This document shows, piece by piece, positions 1 to 7,384 of a DNA stretch of 28,895 nt. Position numbers and translations under genes: made by a program. This DNA is from UBA1206 sp041672465 (GTDB lineage Bacteria; Bacillota; Clostridia; Oscillospirales; CAG-382): NCBI GenBank assembly GCA_041672465.1, contig JBAYZO010000017.1, positions 1 through 28,895 on the forward strand, written 5' to 3'. How positions within the stretch are numbered: the first letter of the stretch is position 1; each line of letters starts with the position of its first letter. A model generated the notes under the pieces. The model worked only from the letters and a program-made list of their open reading frames with translations, did not search any database and was not told the DNA's origin.

Positions 1-150
1 GCTATTTTATACTGCTTTTTGATTCTTCTTTTTATTCTTTTTCGTGTTTCTCAAACAAACTTCCACTGATTTCTCAATCTAATTTCAACCCCCTACCAAC
101 TGTGGAATTTACTTTGGGAATTAACGATTTTCTTTAATTTTCGTCTTTCG

Positions 151-179
151 TTGCATTTAGGCGTAATTTGTTATATCAT
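151..179 (+). promoter_or_regulatory. Candidate sigma-A promoter for the glycosidase-like gene
   Basis: TTGCAT (151-156) is followed after exactly 17 bases by TATCAT (174-179). This is a moderate match to TTGACA/TATAAT. It would give a leader of about 40 nt before the start at 228. The rest of 1-227 is AT-rich and I see no gene in it. Confidence 0.35.
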
Positions 180-209
180 TATACACATAAATACAAATAT
201 AAAAACAAA

Positions 210-230
210 AAAGGAATGGTTATAAAAATG
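210..230 (+). promoter_or_regulatory. Extended ribosome binding site that sets the start at 228
   Basis: AAAGGAAT (210-217) is followed by the 10-nt spacer GGTTATAAAA and ATG at 228. The same arrangement precedes the starts at 5391 (+), 15749 (-) and, more loosely, 20223 (-). The upstream ATG at 216 overlaps the Shine-Dalgarno sequence itself and is therefore unlikely to be used. Confidence 0.6.
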
Positions 231-2792
231 AAAAGAGATGCTTTGAGTTGTTTTCGGTGTATTAGACGGGGTTTACCGCTGTTTTTATGCTTTATAATAA
301 CTTTTCCGTTTGTGTTTTCATCTTCATTTGTTTTTGCCATTGACCCGGCGGATGGGGAAAAAACGGCGATTGCCAACATAACCGTGGTTGACGGGGTGAG
401 GGGCGACGGGTATCTTGTGGTCTACACCCCGCGGTTCGGGAACACGACCGCCACCAACACGCACGGCGCGGAGGCGGTGGTGGGGAGCGACAACCGCGTC
501 ACTTATGTCGGCACAAATAACAATAACACAATTCCGGACGGCGGTTTCGTGGTTTCGGGTCATGATTCGGCGACGGGCAATAAAATGCGGAAGTGGATAA
601 CAGACAACATTGAAGTCGGGGATTATGTCTACTTCAACGCCTCCGCCATGGTTGTGGTGGTTTCGGGCAAAGCGCTGGAGGGCGACGGCAAATACTATGA
701 GGTTTCGTCCGTGCTGAACTCGGTAAACAAAGGCCGCGGGGCCGACGCCATGGTGGTCTACACAAGCGATTACGGCGAAAAAACCGGCACAAACACATAT
801 GGGTACGAAGTTACGGTGAGAGGCGGCTTTGTGTATAGTGTCGGCGGGAACAACAACGAAATCCCAAAGGACGGCTTTGTGGTTTCAGGCCATGGGAAAA
901 GCGCGGCTTTTTTAAAGTCATACGCGGTCGCGGGAATGAAAGTGATTTATTCTGCCGATGAAAATAATAAAACAATAACTTTCAGCTATAACGAAGAAAG
1001 CGCCATAAATAAAATCAAAGCGTCGCTTGACGCGTCTGAAGTCTTTATGGAAAGCCAAAAGTCTTTGCTCGCCTATCTTATTTACGGCGAAATAGAAGAC
1101 AAAATAGCCGCCGCGAGGATTGATTTGGAAGAGGCGGCGGGCGAAACCGATGAGGCAAAAAAAGTCAGAGCCATAGAGACGCTTGAGGAAGAAGCGGCCG
1201 TCATACACGGGCTTTTATACGAGAGCCGCCCGGTTGAATACCGCAACGTGTGGGTCTGCCCCACCCAAAAGACAAAAGAAGAAGTTGCCCTTTATGTCGA
1301 AAGCCTGTTTGAAACCGGAATAAACTCGATAAGCCTTGAGGTGATATTCAGCTCCACCACCGTCATGCCCATGCCCGAGGACAGCCTGTTTGAGCAAGAC
1401 CCCGCGTTTGGCGGCTTTGACGTGCTCGAATCTTTTATTGACGAGTGCCACAAACGGGATATGGAGCTTAACGCATGGGTGAGGGTTTTCTGCGTGGGGG
1501 CGCAAAAGGACAAAAACTACCGCCGCAGCGTTTACGCCAAAAAGAAAGAGTGGTGCGGGGTCAATTCGTCGGGGGGAATAACGCTCGCGGACGCGACAAA
1601 TCATATCTTTTTAAACCCCGCGAACGACGAATGCGTTGACTTTTTGCTGGGGACCTACCGCTGGATTCTTGAAAGCTATGACCTTGACGGCTTTGAGCTC
1701 GACTACATACGCTACCCCGGCGTCGTCTATGATGACTTTGGGTATGACAGCTTTACCGTTTCAAAATTCCAAGCTGCGTATAAAACCGATATTGTGCCGG
1801 AATACGACACCTCGGCCGAATACTGGGGCGACTGGTGCGATTTCCGGCGGAGTTTGGTCACGGATTTTGTGGGCAAGGTAAGAGAGCTTGTCGACAGCGT
1901 AGCGCCGGGGGTGACGCTTTTAGCCGATGTGGGGCCGGAGGTCGCCGCCGCCAAAAACGAGCTGTACCAAGATTATACTGTTTGGCTTGAAAAAGGATAT
2001 ATTGATATTTTGAAACCCATGTCTTATTATAAGGCGGCGATACTTGAAACGGATAAAAAAGCGGCACTGACCGAAGGTAAGTTTTTAGTTATGGGCATAG
2101 GCGTATATCAGCCTGCATATGACGACAAAGAGATACTCTCCCAAGCCATCACCGCCGTTTCGCTGGGCTCGGATGGCGGAGGGTATTTTGACGCCGCGCT
2201 TTACCTTCAAAGGGGGGTGGGGGAGCTTCTCTCAAAAAGCATTTACAGACTTCCCGCGGTTACGCCGACCTACGACCCGATTCTCGCCGCGGAAAAATAT
2301 CTCGGCTATATTTCGGGCAGGATAAGCGATGTTTTTATCCCTTACAACGCCATGGATGAGGGCGAGGCGAACGAAGCTTTGGAAAAACTCGGCACAGCCT
2401 CCCTCGCGCTGGAGTCGCTTGACAGGGAAGACAGGAAAAACCAGCAAAAAGCGGCTGATATTATAAACGGGTTGATAGAAAACATGCTGAGTTTAGAGGA
2501 CGGCAGAGCTAAGGATATAATTTTATCTGACCTTAACTTCGCTCACAGAGCGGTTTCAATTAAAGACGTGTCCCAAAAGCTGCTGCGGCGGGTTACTTTA
2601 AACGAAGACAAAAACGGCGGGGAATCATCCTCCCCGTCATCAGAATCCAAATCAAGTTCAGAACAAGAAAAAGGCCGAATAAGCGCGAAAGCCAAATATA
2701 TCGCGATATTTTCAGCCGTCGGCGCGGTATTGGCCGCGTCCGTTGCCGTCGCCGTTTTAATTTTAAAGCGGGGCAAAAACAAGAAAAAATAA
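228..2792 (+). CDS. Secreted, membrane-anchored family-10 glycosidase-like protein (GHL10/DUF187)
   Basis: The predicted protein has 854 residues and acts outside the cell. It has an N-terminal signal peptide (positively charged start, hydrophobic core, likely cleavage after VFA at about residue 37). Two related domains of about 95 residues follow (about 50-145 and 160-255); both carry a VVYT...TNT.G.E pattern and then NNN.IP..GFVVSGH. Next is a charged, probably helical linker (about 260-335). A GHL10 TIM-barrel domain spans about 337-680, beginning RNVWVCPT and containing DGFELDYIRYPG. The C-terminal region ends in a Ser-rich stretch, a membrane helix (about 823-846) and a Lys/Arg stop-transfer tail. 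The family is thought to hydrolyse glycosidic bonds, but the substrate cannot be read from the sequence. ATG 228 is chosen over the longer TTG frame from 168 because of the Shine-Dalgarno sequence and signal peptide. Confidence 0.82.
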   Translation: MKRDALSCFRCIRRGLPLFLCFIITFPFVFSSSFVFAIDPADGEKTAIANITVVDGVRGDGYLVVYTPRFGNTTATNTHGAEAVVGSDNRVTYVGTNNNNTIPDGGFVVSGHDSATGNKMRKWITDNIEVGDYVYFNASAMVVVVSGKALEGDGKYYEVSSVLNSVNKGRGADAMVVYTSDYGEKTGTNTYGYEVTVRGGFVYSVGGNNNEIPKDGFVVSGHGKSAAFLKSYAVAGMKVIYSADENNKTITFSYNEESAINKIKASLDASEVFMESQKSLLAYLIYGEIEDKIAAARIDLEEAAGETDEAKKVRAIETLEEEAAVIHGLLYESRPVEYRNVWVCPTQKTKEEVALYVESLFETGINSISLEVIFSSTTVMPMPEDSLFEQDPAFGGFDVLESFIDECHKRDMELNAWVRVFCVGAQKDKNYRRSVYAKKKEWCGVNSSGGITLADATNHIFLNPANDECVDFLLGTYRWILESYDLDGFELDYIRYPGVVYDDFGYDSFTVSKFQAAYKTDIVPEYDTSAEYWGDWCDFRRSLVTDFVGKVRELVDSVAPGVTLLADVGPEVAAAKNELYQDYTVWLEKGYIDILKPMSYYKAAILETDKKAALTEGKFLVMGIGVYQPAYDDKEILSQAITAVSLGSDGGGYFDAALYLQRGVGELLSKSIYRLPAVTPTYDPILAAEKYLGYISGRISDVFIPYNAMDEGEANEALEKLGTASLALESLDREDRKNQQKAADIINGLIENMLSLEDGRAKDIILSDLNFAHRAVSIKDVSQKLLRRVTLNEDKNGGESSSPSSESKSSSEQEKGRISAKAKYIAIFSAVGAVLAASVAVAVLILKRGKNKKK

Positions 2793-2838
2793 ACGCGAAA
2801 CCTGCCGTAAAAGCAGTATTGGAATAAAATAACAATAT

Positions 2839-2865
2839 AAAAAAGCCGTGTTACACGGCTTTTTT
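2839..2865. terminator. Bidirectional rho-independent terminator between convergent genes
   Basis: An A-run and AAGCCGTG, loop TTA, then CACGGCTT and a T-run. The flanking A and T runs make it usable from both strands. It sits between the stop codons at 2792 (+) and 2893 (-). Confidence 0.88.
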
Positions 2866-2892
2866 CGCTGAAAACAAGCAAACGCTTTAAAA

Positions 2893-3846
2893 TTAAAAAC
2901 CTTCGCCTTTTAAGTATTTTAAATACTGCTCATGGTAGGAGTTGGGCTTCAGCGCGCTGAGGTAATAATGGCTGTATGAAAACGTGATAAGCTTTTCGGC
3001 GTATTTTTCCGCCATTTTCATTTGCCTCACAACCCTTTCAAGCGGGGCGGCGCCCTCGCCGCTCTTGCCGCTGAAGTTTTCAATGTTTATCCAAAACCTC
3101 ACATACGGCTTTGTGTCGGCGGCTTTTTTCATTTCCGCCACGTGCTGCTCGATAAAATCAATCTTGTAGCCGCTCGCGCCGACCGAGTCCTGAGAGCAGA
3201 AAATATCCCCCGCCCTGAAATTCGTAAGGTCAAAAAAGCTCTTCCACATAAGCCCGGTCTCTTTTGGGGTTTTATTGAGATAACCGCTTATAAACGGCGA
3301 CATAAGCACCGGGAGCGACTTGTCAAGGGAAGTGAAGTGCGACAGCGCCTTGTTAAGCATTTTCGCCCACCATTTCTCGTCGCCGTTAGTGTCGTTATAC
3401 ATCTCCCAAGACCAATACCAGCCGTAAAAGGCGTTTGGGTATTTACGCTTATACTTGTTATACAACTCGTCCGCCATGGCGTTGTTTGCTTTTACCTGCG
3501 AATCAATCCAGTCGTCGTTTCTAAACGAGCCGCTCCACCACTCGTCGGCGAAGTTAAGCCCGAGAAAAACCTTTACGCCTTTTTTTTCGGCCGCCTCCAG
3601 CGCCGAACCCACATAGTTCGGCCTTATCCTAAGGTTGGGGGTGGTGTGATCCGCCGCGTAAGCCGAATCATAACCCACATAGGAAAAGTCGCCGTTCGGG
3701 GTCATTGCCGTCCACTGGAGAATCATAATATCAATCCCGGCTTCAAGCAGCAGGTCGTAGTGCTCCTCCCACTGCGCCGTCTCCCATTTGTCCACAAGCG
3801 AGGGCTGAACGAAGGTTCCCTCAAGACGGGGGGTTGTTGCTTCCAT
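2893..3846 (-). CDS. DUF4434 family TIM-barrel protein, glycosidase-like
   Basis: The 317-residue protein resembles the DUF4434 family, a TIM-barrel group related to glycoside hydrolases. It opens with GTFVQPSLVDKW, then the barrel-type strand GIDIMILQWTAMT, KVFLGLNFADEWW, YGWYWSWEMYN and, near the C-terminus, VRFWINIENFSG. The Glu residues in the WEMYN and IENF segments are in places where retaining glycosidases of clan GH-A carry acid/base and nucleophile; assigning them that role is inference. There is no signal peptide, so it probably works in the cytoplasm, unlike its secreted convergent neighbour. AAAGGAG lies 8 nt before the ATG at 3846, and a strong promoter lies just upstream. Substrate unknown. 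Confidence 0.72.
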   Translation of the reverse strand: MEATTPRLEGTFVQPSLVDKWETAQWEEHYDLLLEAGIDIMILQWTAMTPNGDFSYVGYDSAYAADHTTPNLRIRPNYVGSALEAAEKKGVKVFLGLNFADEWWSGSFRNDDWIDSQVKANNAMADELYNKYKRKYPNAFYGWYWSWEMYNDTNGDEKWWAKMLNKALSHFTSLDKSLPVLMSPFISGYLNKTPKETGLMWKSFFDLTNFRAGDIFCSQDSVGASGYKIDFIEQHVAEMKKAADTKPYVRFWINIENFSGKSGEGAAPLERVVRQMKMAEKYAEKLITFSYSHYYLSALKPNSYHEQYLKYLKGEGF

Positions 3847-3884
3847 AAATTTCGCTCCTTTCTCTGATTTTGGGTTCTGTTTGT

Positions 3885-3913
3885 AGTATAAAACCCGCGC
3901 CCCGCTTTGTCAA
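3885..3913 (-). promoter_or_regulatory. Sigma-A promoter for the DUF4434 gene
   Basis: On the minus strand TTGACA (3908-3913) is separated by 17 bases from TATACT (3885-3890). Transcription would start near 3878, giving a leader of about 30 nt. The promoter diverges from the one at 4010-4038. Confidence 0.85.
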
Positions 3914-4009
3914 GTTTTGTTGTTGCGTTATTTTGTATTATTTTTTATGTTTAACTAAATTGCCCCGCGGCATATCCCGGAAAAACCCAAAAACACAGCC
4001 CCGCATTAC

Positions 4010-4038
4010 TTGACAGCTTTTTAAAAGAGTGCTATACT
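4010..4038 (+). promoter_or_regulatory. Sigma-A promoter for the DUF362 gene
   Basis: TTGACA (4010-4015), 17-base spacer, TATACT (4033-4038). The predicted start of transcription is about 20 nt before the ATG at 4064. AAAGGTG (4052-4058) serves as the ribosome binding site. Confidence 0.87.
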
Positions 4039-4063
4039 CAGAAAAAGTTAAAAAGGTGTAAAA

Positions 4064-5236
4064 ATGCCGAAAATATCTATCGCAAGCTGTAAAAGTTACG
4101 ACAAACAAACCTGCCGCGCGGCGCTGGAGAAGGTTATTTCCGATCTCGGCGGAATTGATTTTATTAAAAAAGGCTCGCTTATCGCGGTAAAGCCCAACCT
4201 TGTCGCCGCTCTCGCCCCCGAAAAAGCCGCCACCACCCACCCCCGCCTTCTCGCGGCGCTTTACGAAATTCTTAAAGAAAAAGGGCACAGGGTTGTCGTC
4301 GGGGATTCCCCCGGGGGGCTGTTTACCCCGTCGCGGCTAAAGCATGTCTACCGCGAGACGGGGGTTTTCGCCTGTGAGGAACACGGCGCCGAGCTTAACC
4401 TTGACACGGGTCATGAGGAAGTTTTTTTCCCCGAGGCAAGGGTGGCAAAAAGCTTTTTGGCGACAGCATATCTCCTGCGGGCGGACTATATAATAAACTT
4501 CTGCAAGCTTAAAACACACGGAATGATGGATATGAGCGCCGCGGCAAAGAATATGTTCGGCGCCGTTCCCGGCGTGGTCAAGCCGCAATACCACTACAAA
4601 TACCCGGACAAAGACGATTTCGCCGGGATGATAGTCGATATAAACGAATATTTCAGCCCCAAAGTCATACTAAACCTATGCGACGCGGTTTGGTGTATGG
4701 AGGGCAACGGGCCGACGGCGGGAAACCCGAAGTTTATGGGGGCGGTGATGGGGAGCCGTTCCCCGCACGAGCTGGACTTGCTTTGCGCCGGGCTTTTAGG
4801 CTTTAAGGCCGGCGAGATTCCCACGCTGAGGGAAGCGGCGGCAAGGGGGCTTATCGCGCCCGGGGAAGGGCATGAAACTCCGCCCGAAATTAAAACCTTT
4901 ACGGCGCAAGACTTCGCGAGAGCGAAGAAAACCGTAACTGTCCGCTTTAAAGGCGACTCAAGCGGGGTGTTTTTCAAAGCTTTGGATAAGACAATCACAT
5001 TTTTTCTTACCCAAAAGCCAAAGCTTTACAAAAAAGATTGCACCGGCTGCGGGGAGTGTTACCGCGTCTGCCCGGCAAAGGCAATTACCATGAAGAATAA
5101 AAAGCCCAAAATAGACAAATCAAAGTGTATAAGCTGTTTTTGCTGTCAGGAATTCTGCCCGAAAGGCGCTATGAGAGTGGGAGAGCCGGCGGTTATTAAG
5201 CTTATTGATTACTTTGAAAAACTTATTGAAAAATAG
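4064..5236 (+). CDS. DUF362 domain protein with C-terminal 2[4Fe-4S] ferredoxin domain
   Basis: The 390-residue cytoplasmic protein has an N-terminal DUF362 domain (about 1-300), with the typical GSLIAVKPNLV segment near residue 44 and HRVVVGDSPGG near residue 80. The C-terminal ferredoxin module (about 320-375) has CTGCGECYRVCP and CISCFCCQEFCP, enough cysteines for two 4Fe-4S clusters. The family is widespread in anaerobes, often fused to ferredoxin domains, and its reaction is not established, so only a redox or iron-sulfur role can be inferred. It has its own strong promoter. Its last codons form the left half of a palindrome that begins the structured repeat downstream. A pyridoxal-type kinase follows 154 nt later and may share the transcript. 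Confidence 0.85.
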   Translation: MPKISIASCKSYDKQTCRAALEKVISDLGGIDFIKKGSLIAVKPNLVAALAPEKAATTHPRLLAALYEILKEKGHRVVVGDSPGGLFTPSRLKHVYRETGVFACEEHGAELNLDTGHEEVFFPEARVAKSFLATAYLLRADYIINFCKLKTHGMMDMSAAAKNMFGAVPGVVKPQYHYKYPDKDDFAGMIVDINEYFSPKVILNLCDAVWCMEGNGPTAGNPKFMGAVMGSRSPHELDLLCAGLLGFKAGEIPTLREAAARGLIAPGEGHETPPEIKTFTAQDFARAKKTVTVRFKGDSSGVFFKALDKTITFFLTQKPKLYKKDCTGCGECYRVCPAKAITMKNKKPKIDKSKCISCFCCQEFCPKGAMRVGEPAVIKLIDYFEKLIEK

Positions 5237-5340
5237 ATTTTTCAATGGCAACTTTTTGATTTCGCGGTTTAGCCACCGCAATTTCGGCAAGCCGAAACCA
5301 TCAAAAAGGTTGCGGTTCTTTCAATTTGCATAGACTAAAA
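5225..5340 (+). repeat. Structured intergenic repeat, copy A (palindrome plus three-way fold)
   Basis: The element starts with a palindrome (5225-5234 pairing with 5237-5246) that includes the stop codon of the upstream gene. A three-way structure follows. Its outer stem is GCAACTTTTTGAT (5248-5260) against ATCAAAAAGGTTGC (5300-5313) with one bulged G. It encloses hairpin 1 (GCGGT 5264-5268 with ACCGC 5275-5279) and hairpin 2 (TTTCGGC 5282-5288 with GCCGAAA 5291-5297). The similarity to copy B (20348-20413, minus strand) continues about 20 nt beyond the outer stem. No U-run follows, so it is not a standard terminator. Both copies read in the direction of the flanking genes. Function unknown. 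Confidence 0.7.
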
Positions 5341-5372
5341 TAAATTTTTCAATAAAGTTTGCGTATTGATAG

Positions 5373-5393
5373 AGAGGAATAGTTATAAAAGTG
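5373..5393 (+). promoter_or_regulatory. Extended ribosome binding site with GTG start
   Basis: AGAGGAAT (5373-5380), spacer AGTTATAAAA, GTG at 5391. The layout matches that before 228 and 15749, which supports GTG as the true start of the kinase. Confidence 0.6.
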
Positions 5394-6221
5394 AAAAGAA
5401 TTTTAACCGTTCAAGATATTTCCTGCGTGGGGAAATGCTCGCTCACGGTGGCGCTCCCCATTCTCTCGTCCATGGGGCTTGAGACCGCCGTTCTTCCCAC
5501 CGCCGTGCTTTCCACCCACACGGCGTTTAAAAATTTTACCTTCCGCGACCTAACCGGGGATATGCTCCCCATAGCCCGCCATTGGAGGGATGAGGGAATT
5601 GAGTTTTCTTCTGTTTACACGGGGTATTTGGGGAGCGAGGAACAGCTTGGCGTTACCGAGACGATTTTTGATATGTTTAAAAAGCCCGGCGTTATAATTT
5701 TTATCGACCCGGTTATGGCCGATAACGGTAAACTTTATAAAGGTTTTACAAAAGAATTCGCCGGCAAAATGGCAAAGCTCTGTAGCAAAGCGGACGTCAT
5801 TGTCCCCAACCTCAGCGAGGCGGCGTTTATGCTTGGGGAAGACTACACCGAAAACTATGACAGAGCGTATATAAAAGAAAAACTGAAAAAGCTGTGCGGG
5901 CTTGGCGCGGGTTCTGCCGTGTTGACGGGGGTTTCGTTTGAGGAAGGCAGGCTCGGCGCGGTGTCGTATTCGTCGGACGGCGGCGTTTACCACGAGTATT
6001 TCAGGGAAAGGCTGCCGGTAAACTTCCACGGGACGGGGGATATCTTCGCCTCCGTCATGCTCGGCGGGCTTGAGAGAGGGCTTTGCCTTGGGGATTCGCT
6101 TGAAACGGCCGTTGATTTTTGCGTGGAGAGTATTAAAAAAACCATGGAAAACCCAAACCATAACTGGTACGGGGTTGATTTTGAGAGCGTAATTCCACTT
6201 CTTTTAAAAAAGCTTGGCTGA
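5391..6221 (+). CDS. Pyridoxal/pyridoxamine kinase (PdxY-like, ribokinase superfamily)
   Basis: The 276-residue protein belongs to the pyridoxamine kinase group that phosphorylates B6 vitamers with ATP to make pyridoxal 5'-phosphate or its precursors. Visible signatures are MKRILTVQDISCVGKCSLT at the N-terminus, PTAVLSTHTAF, FIDPVMADNGKLY, VPNLSEAAFML, and the anion-hole and catalytic motif FHGTGDIFASV near residue 213, with Asp as the likely base. Length is normal for the family. Translation starts at GTG. It lies 154 nt after the DUF362 gene and no convincing separate promoter is visible, so co-transcription is likely. A terminator follows at 6246-6276. Confidence 0.9.
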   Translation: MKRILTVQDISCVGKCSLTVALPILSSMGLETAVLPTAVLSTHTAFKNFTFRDLTGDMLPIARHWRDEGIEFSSVYTGYLGSEEQLGVTETIFDMFKKPGVIIFIDPVMADNGKLYKGFTKEFAGKMAKLCSKADVIVPNLSEAAFMLGEDYTENYDRAYIKEKLKKLCGLGAGSAVLTGVSFEEGRLGAVSYSSDGGVYHEYFRERLPVNFHGTGDIFASVMLGGLERGLCLGDSLETAVDFCVESIKKTMENPNHNWYGVDFESVIPLLLKKLG

Positions 6222-6245
6222 GCGTATACCTTAAAAATAAGCGTG

Positions 6246-6276
6246 AAAAACCCCGCGGATAAAACGCGGGGGTTTT
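6246..6276. terminator. Bidirectional terminator
   Basis: AAAAA CCCCGCG (to 6257), loop GATAAAA, CGCGGGG (6265-6271), one extra G, then TTTT. It lies between the convergent kinase (+) and lipid kinase (-) genes. Confidence 0.85.
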
Positions 6277-6285
6277 GTTTGATAA

Positions 6286-7209
6286 TTATTCCTTGTGCGT
6301 GATCACGCCTTTGGGGATAACAAATTTTATCGCGGCGGGGACAATTTCCACGGTAAAATTGTTTGTGTGAACCACTTCTCCGTCTACGGAAACGGAAAAA
6401 CTTTTGTCATCAGCCCTGCAATGTATAAACTTCCCCCGGCGGTAGTAAAGGTATTTTTCAAATCTCTTGTCGCTGAGGTGCCTGCCTTTTTTATATTCGC
6501 CGATAAGCGCTATAAACGTAAAAAGCGACACCGGTTTAACAAGGCAGACTTCAATTAAACCGTCGTCGTTTTTTGAGTTCGGGGCGCATTTAAAAGACCC
6601 CCCCACATGAGTTCCGTTTGACAGGGTGCAAAGCAGCATGGTTTTGCCCCCGATTCCCTCGCCGTCAACCGTGAGGGAGCATTTGTTTCTCATCCCGCTG
6701 AACAGCGCCCTGATTATTCCCGTGGCGTAGGAATTTCTGCCGCCTATTACGGGCTTTCTCTTGACTTTGTCAATTGTTTCGGCGACAATGCTGTCAAAGC
6801 CAAAACTGATGACATTGATCGCGTATCTTCCGTCTATTTTAAGCAGGTCAATATCGGCAGGCTTTCCGTTTACGCTGTCGGATATGTTTAAAAAGCTTTT
6901 GCTCCCCCCGTAATATTTCGCGAAATCGTCCCCGCTCCCGCAGGGGAAGAGCGCCACTTCGGCGTGGGGGTGACCGACGACGCCGTTTACCACCTCGTTT
7001 AGCGTGCCGTCGCCGCCGCAGGCGTAAAACCGCAGCGGGGAGGAAATTCTCTCGCACGTTTCGCGGACATAGCGGGTGGCGTCGAGCGGGCGGAGGGTCT
7101 GGTAGATTTCAAAGTCGGGTTTTTCGCTGCAGCCGTCAAGGGCGGCTTTGACTGTATCGTAGGGGTTTTTTACCCCCGCGGCGGGATTGACGATAAAAAT
7201 ATGTTTCAT
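6286..7209 (-). CDS. Diacylglycerol kinase family lipid kinase (DagK/YegS-like)
   Basis: The 307-residue protein has the DAGK catalytic domain. MKHIFIVNPAAG opens it, GGDGTLNEVVNGV (about 63-75) is the ATP-binding GGDGT motif, and GSGDDFAKYYG follows about 20 residues later. ISFGFDSIVAETI and DGEVVHTNNFTVEIVP are the usual later segments. Such enzymes phosphorylate diacylglycerol or related lipids at the inner membrane face and recycle lipid from envelope synthesis; the exact lipid is not readable. The frame stays open to 7317, but ATG 7209 gives the standard family N-terminus. Its Shine-Dalgarno sequence is poor (GGAG about 14 nt upstream), which leaves some doubt about the start. The gene diverges from the two-component pair. 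Confidence 0.87.
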   Translation of the reverse strand: MKHIFIVNPAAGVKNPYDTVKAALDGCSEKPDFEIYQTLRPLDATRYVRETCERISSPLRFYACGGDGTLNEVVNGVVGHPHAEVALFPCGSGDDFAKYYGGSKSFLNISDSVNGKPADIDLLKIDGRYAINVISFGFDSIVAETIDKVKRKPVIGGRNSYATGIIRALFSGMRNKCSLTVDGEGIGGKTMLLCTLSNGTHVGGSFKCAPNSKNDDGLIEVCLVKPVSLFTFIALIGEYKKGRHLSDKRFEKYLYYRRGKFIHCRADDKSFSVSVDGEVVHTNNFTVEIVPAAIKFVIPKGVITHKE

Positions 7210-7280
7210 CAGTGTTTGGAACGCTCCGTTGCTTTTTGATTTGCCGCCGAAATTCCAACCGGCGGTTAGATTTGATATGT

Positions 7281-7310
7281 AAATAAAAAATTCTAAAGAA
7301 TATATGTCAA
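7281..7310 (-). promoter_or_regulatory. Candidate promoter for the lipid kinase gene
   Basis: On the minus strand TTGACA (7305-7310) is followed after 18 bases by TTTATT (7281-7286). It lies inside the open frame upstream of 7209, which supports the shorter protein. The -10 match is weak. Confidence 0.4.
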
Positions 7311-7322
7311 AACCCATAGGTA

Positions 7323-7351
7323 TTGAATTTTTATAAAAAGCGGGTTATAAT
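7323..7351 (+). promoter_or_regulatory. Sigma-A promoter for the two-component operon
   Basis: TTGAAT (7323-7328), 17-base spacer, TATAAT (7346-7351). AAAGGAAAGGCGGAG follows before the ATG at 7385. Confidence 0.8.
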
Positions 7352-7384
7352 TGGATAAAAGAACAAAAGGAAAGGCGGAGCCGA

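Noticed and set aside
168..227. Longer N-terminus for the glycosidase-like protein from TTG 168
   Set aside because: It would overlap the candidate promoter and place a charged Lys/Tyr-rich stretch before the signal peptide; the ribosome binding site supports 228.
3022..3867. Plus-strand open frame of 281 codons opposite the DUF4434 gene
   Set aside because: It is antisense to a well-supported gene, has no ribosome binding site and its translation is Arg/His/Pro-rich without any recognisable domain.
5248..5313. tRNA gene suggested by the folded shape
   Set aside because: There is no acceptor stem of 7 bp with CCA, no T-loop or D-loop consensus and no anticodon arm; the outer stem is a T-rich 13-bp helix.
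5550..6161. Minus-strand open frame of 203 codons opposite the pyridoxal kinase gene
   Set aside because: It is a shadow of the kinase gene; the composition and lack of a start signal argue against coding.
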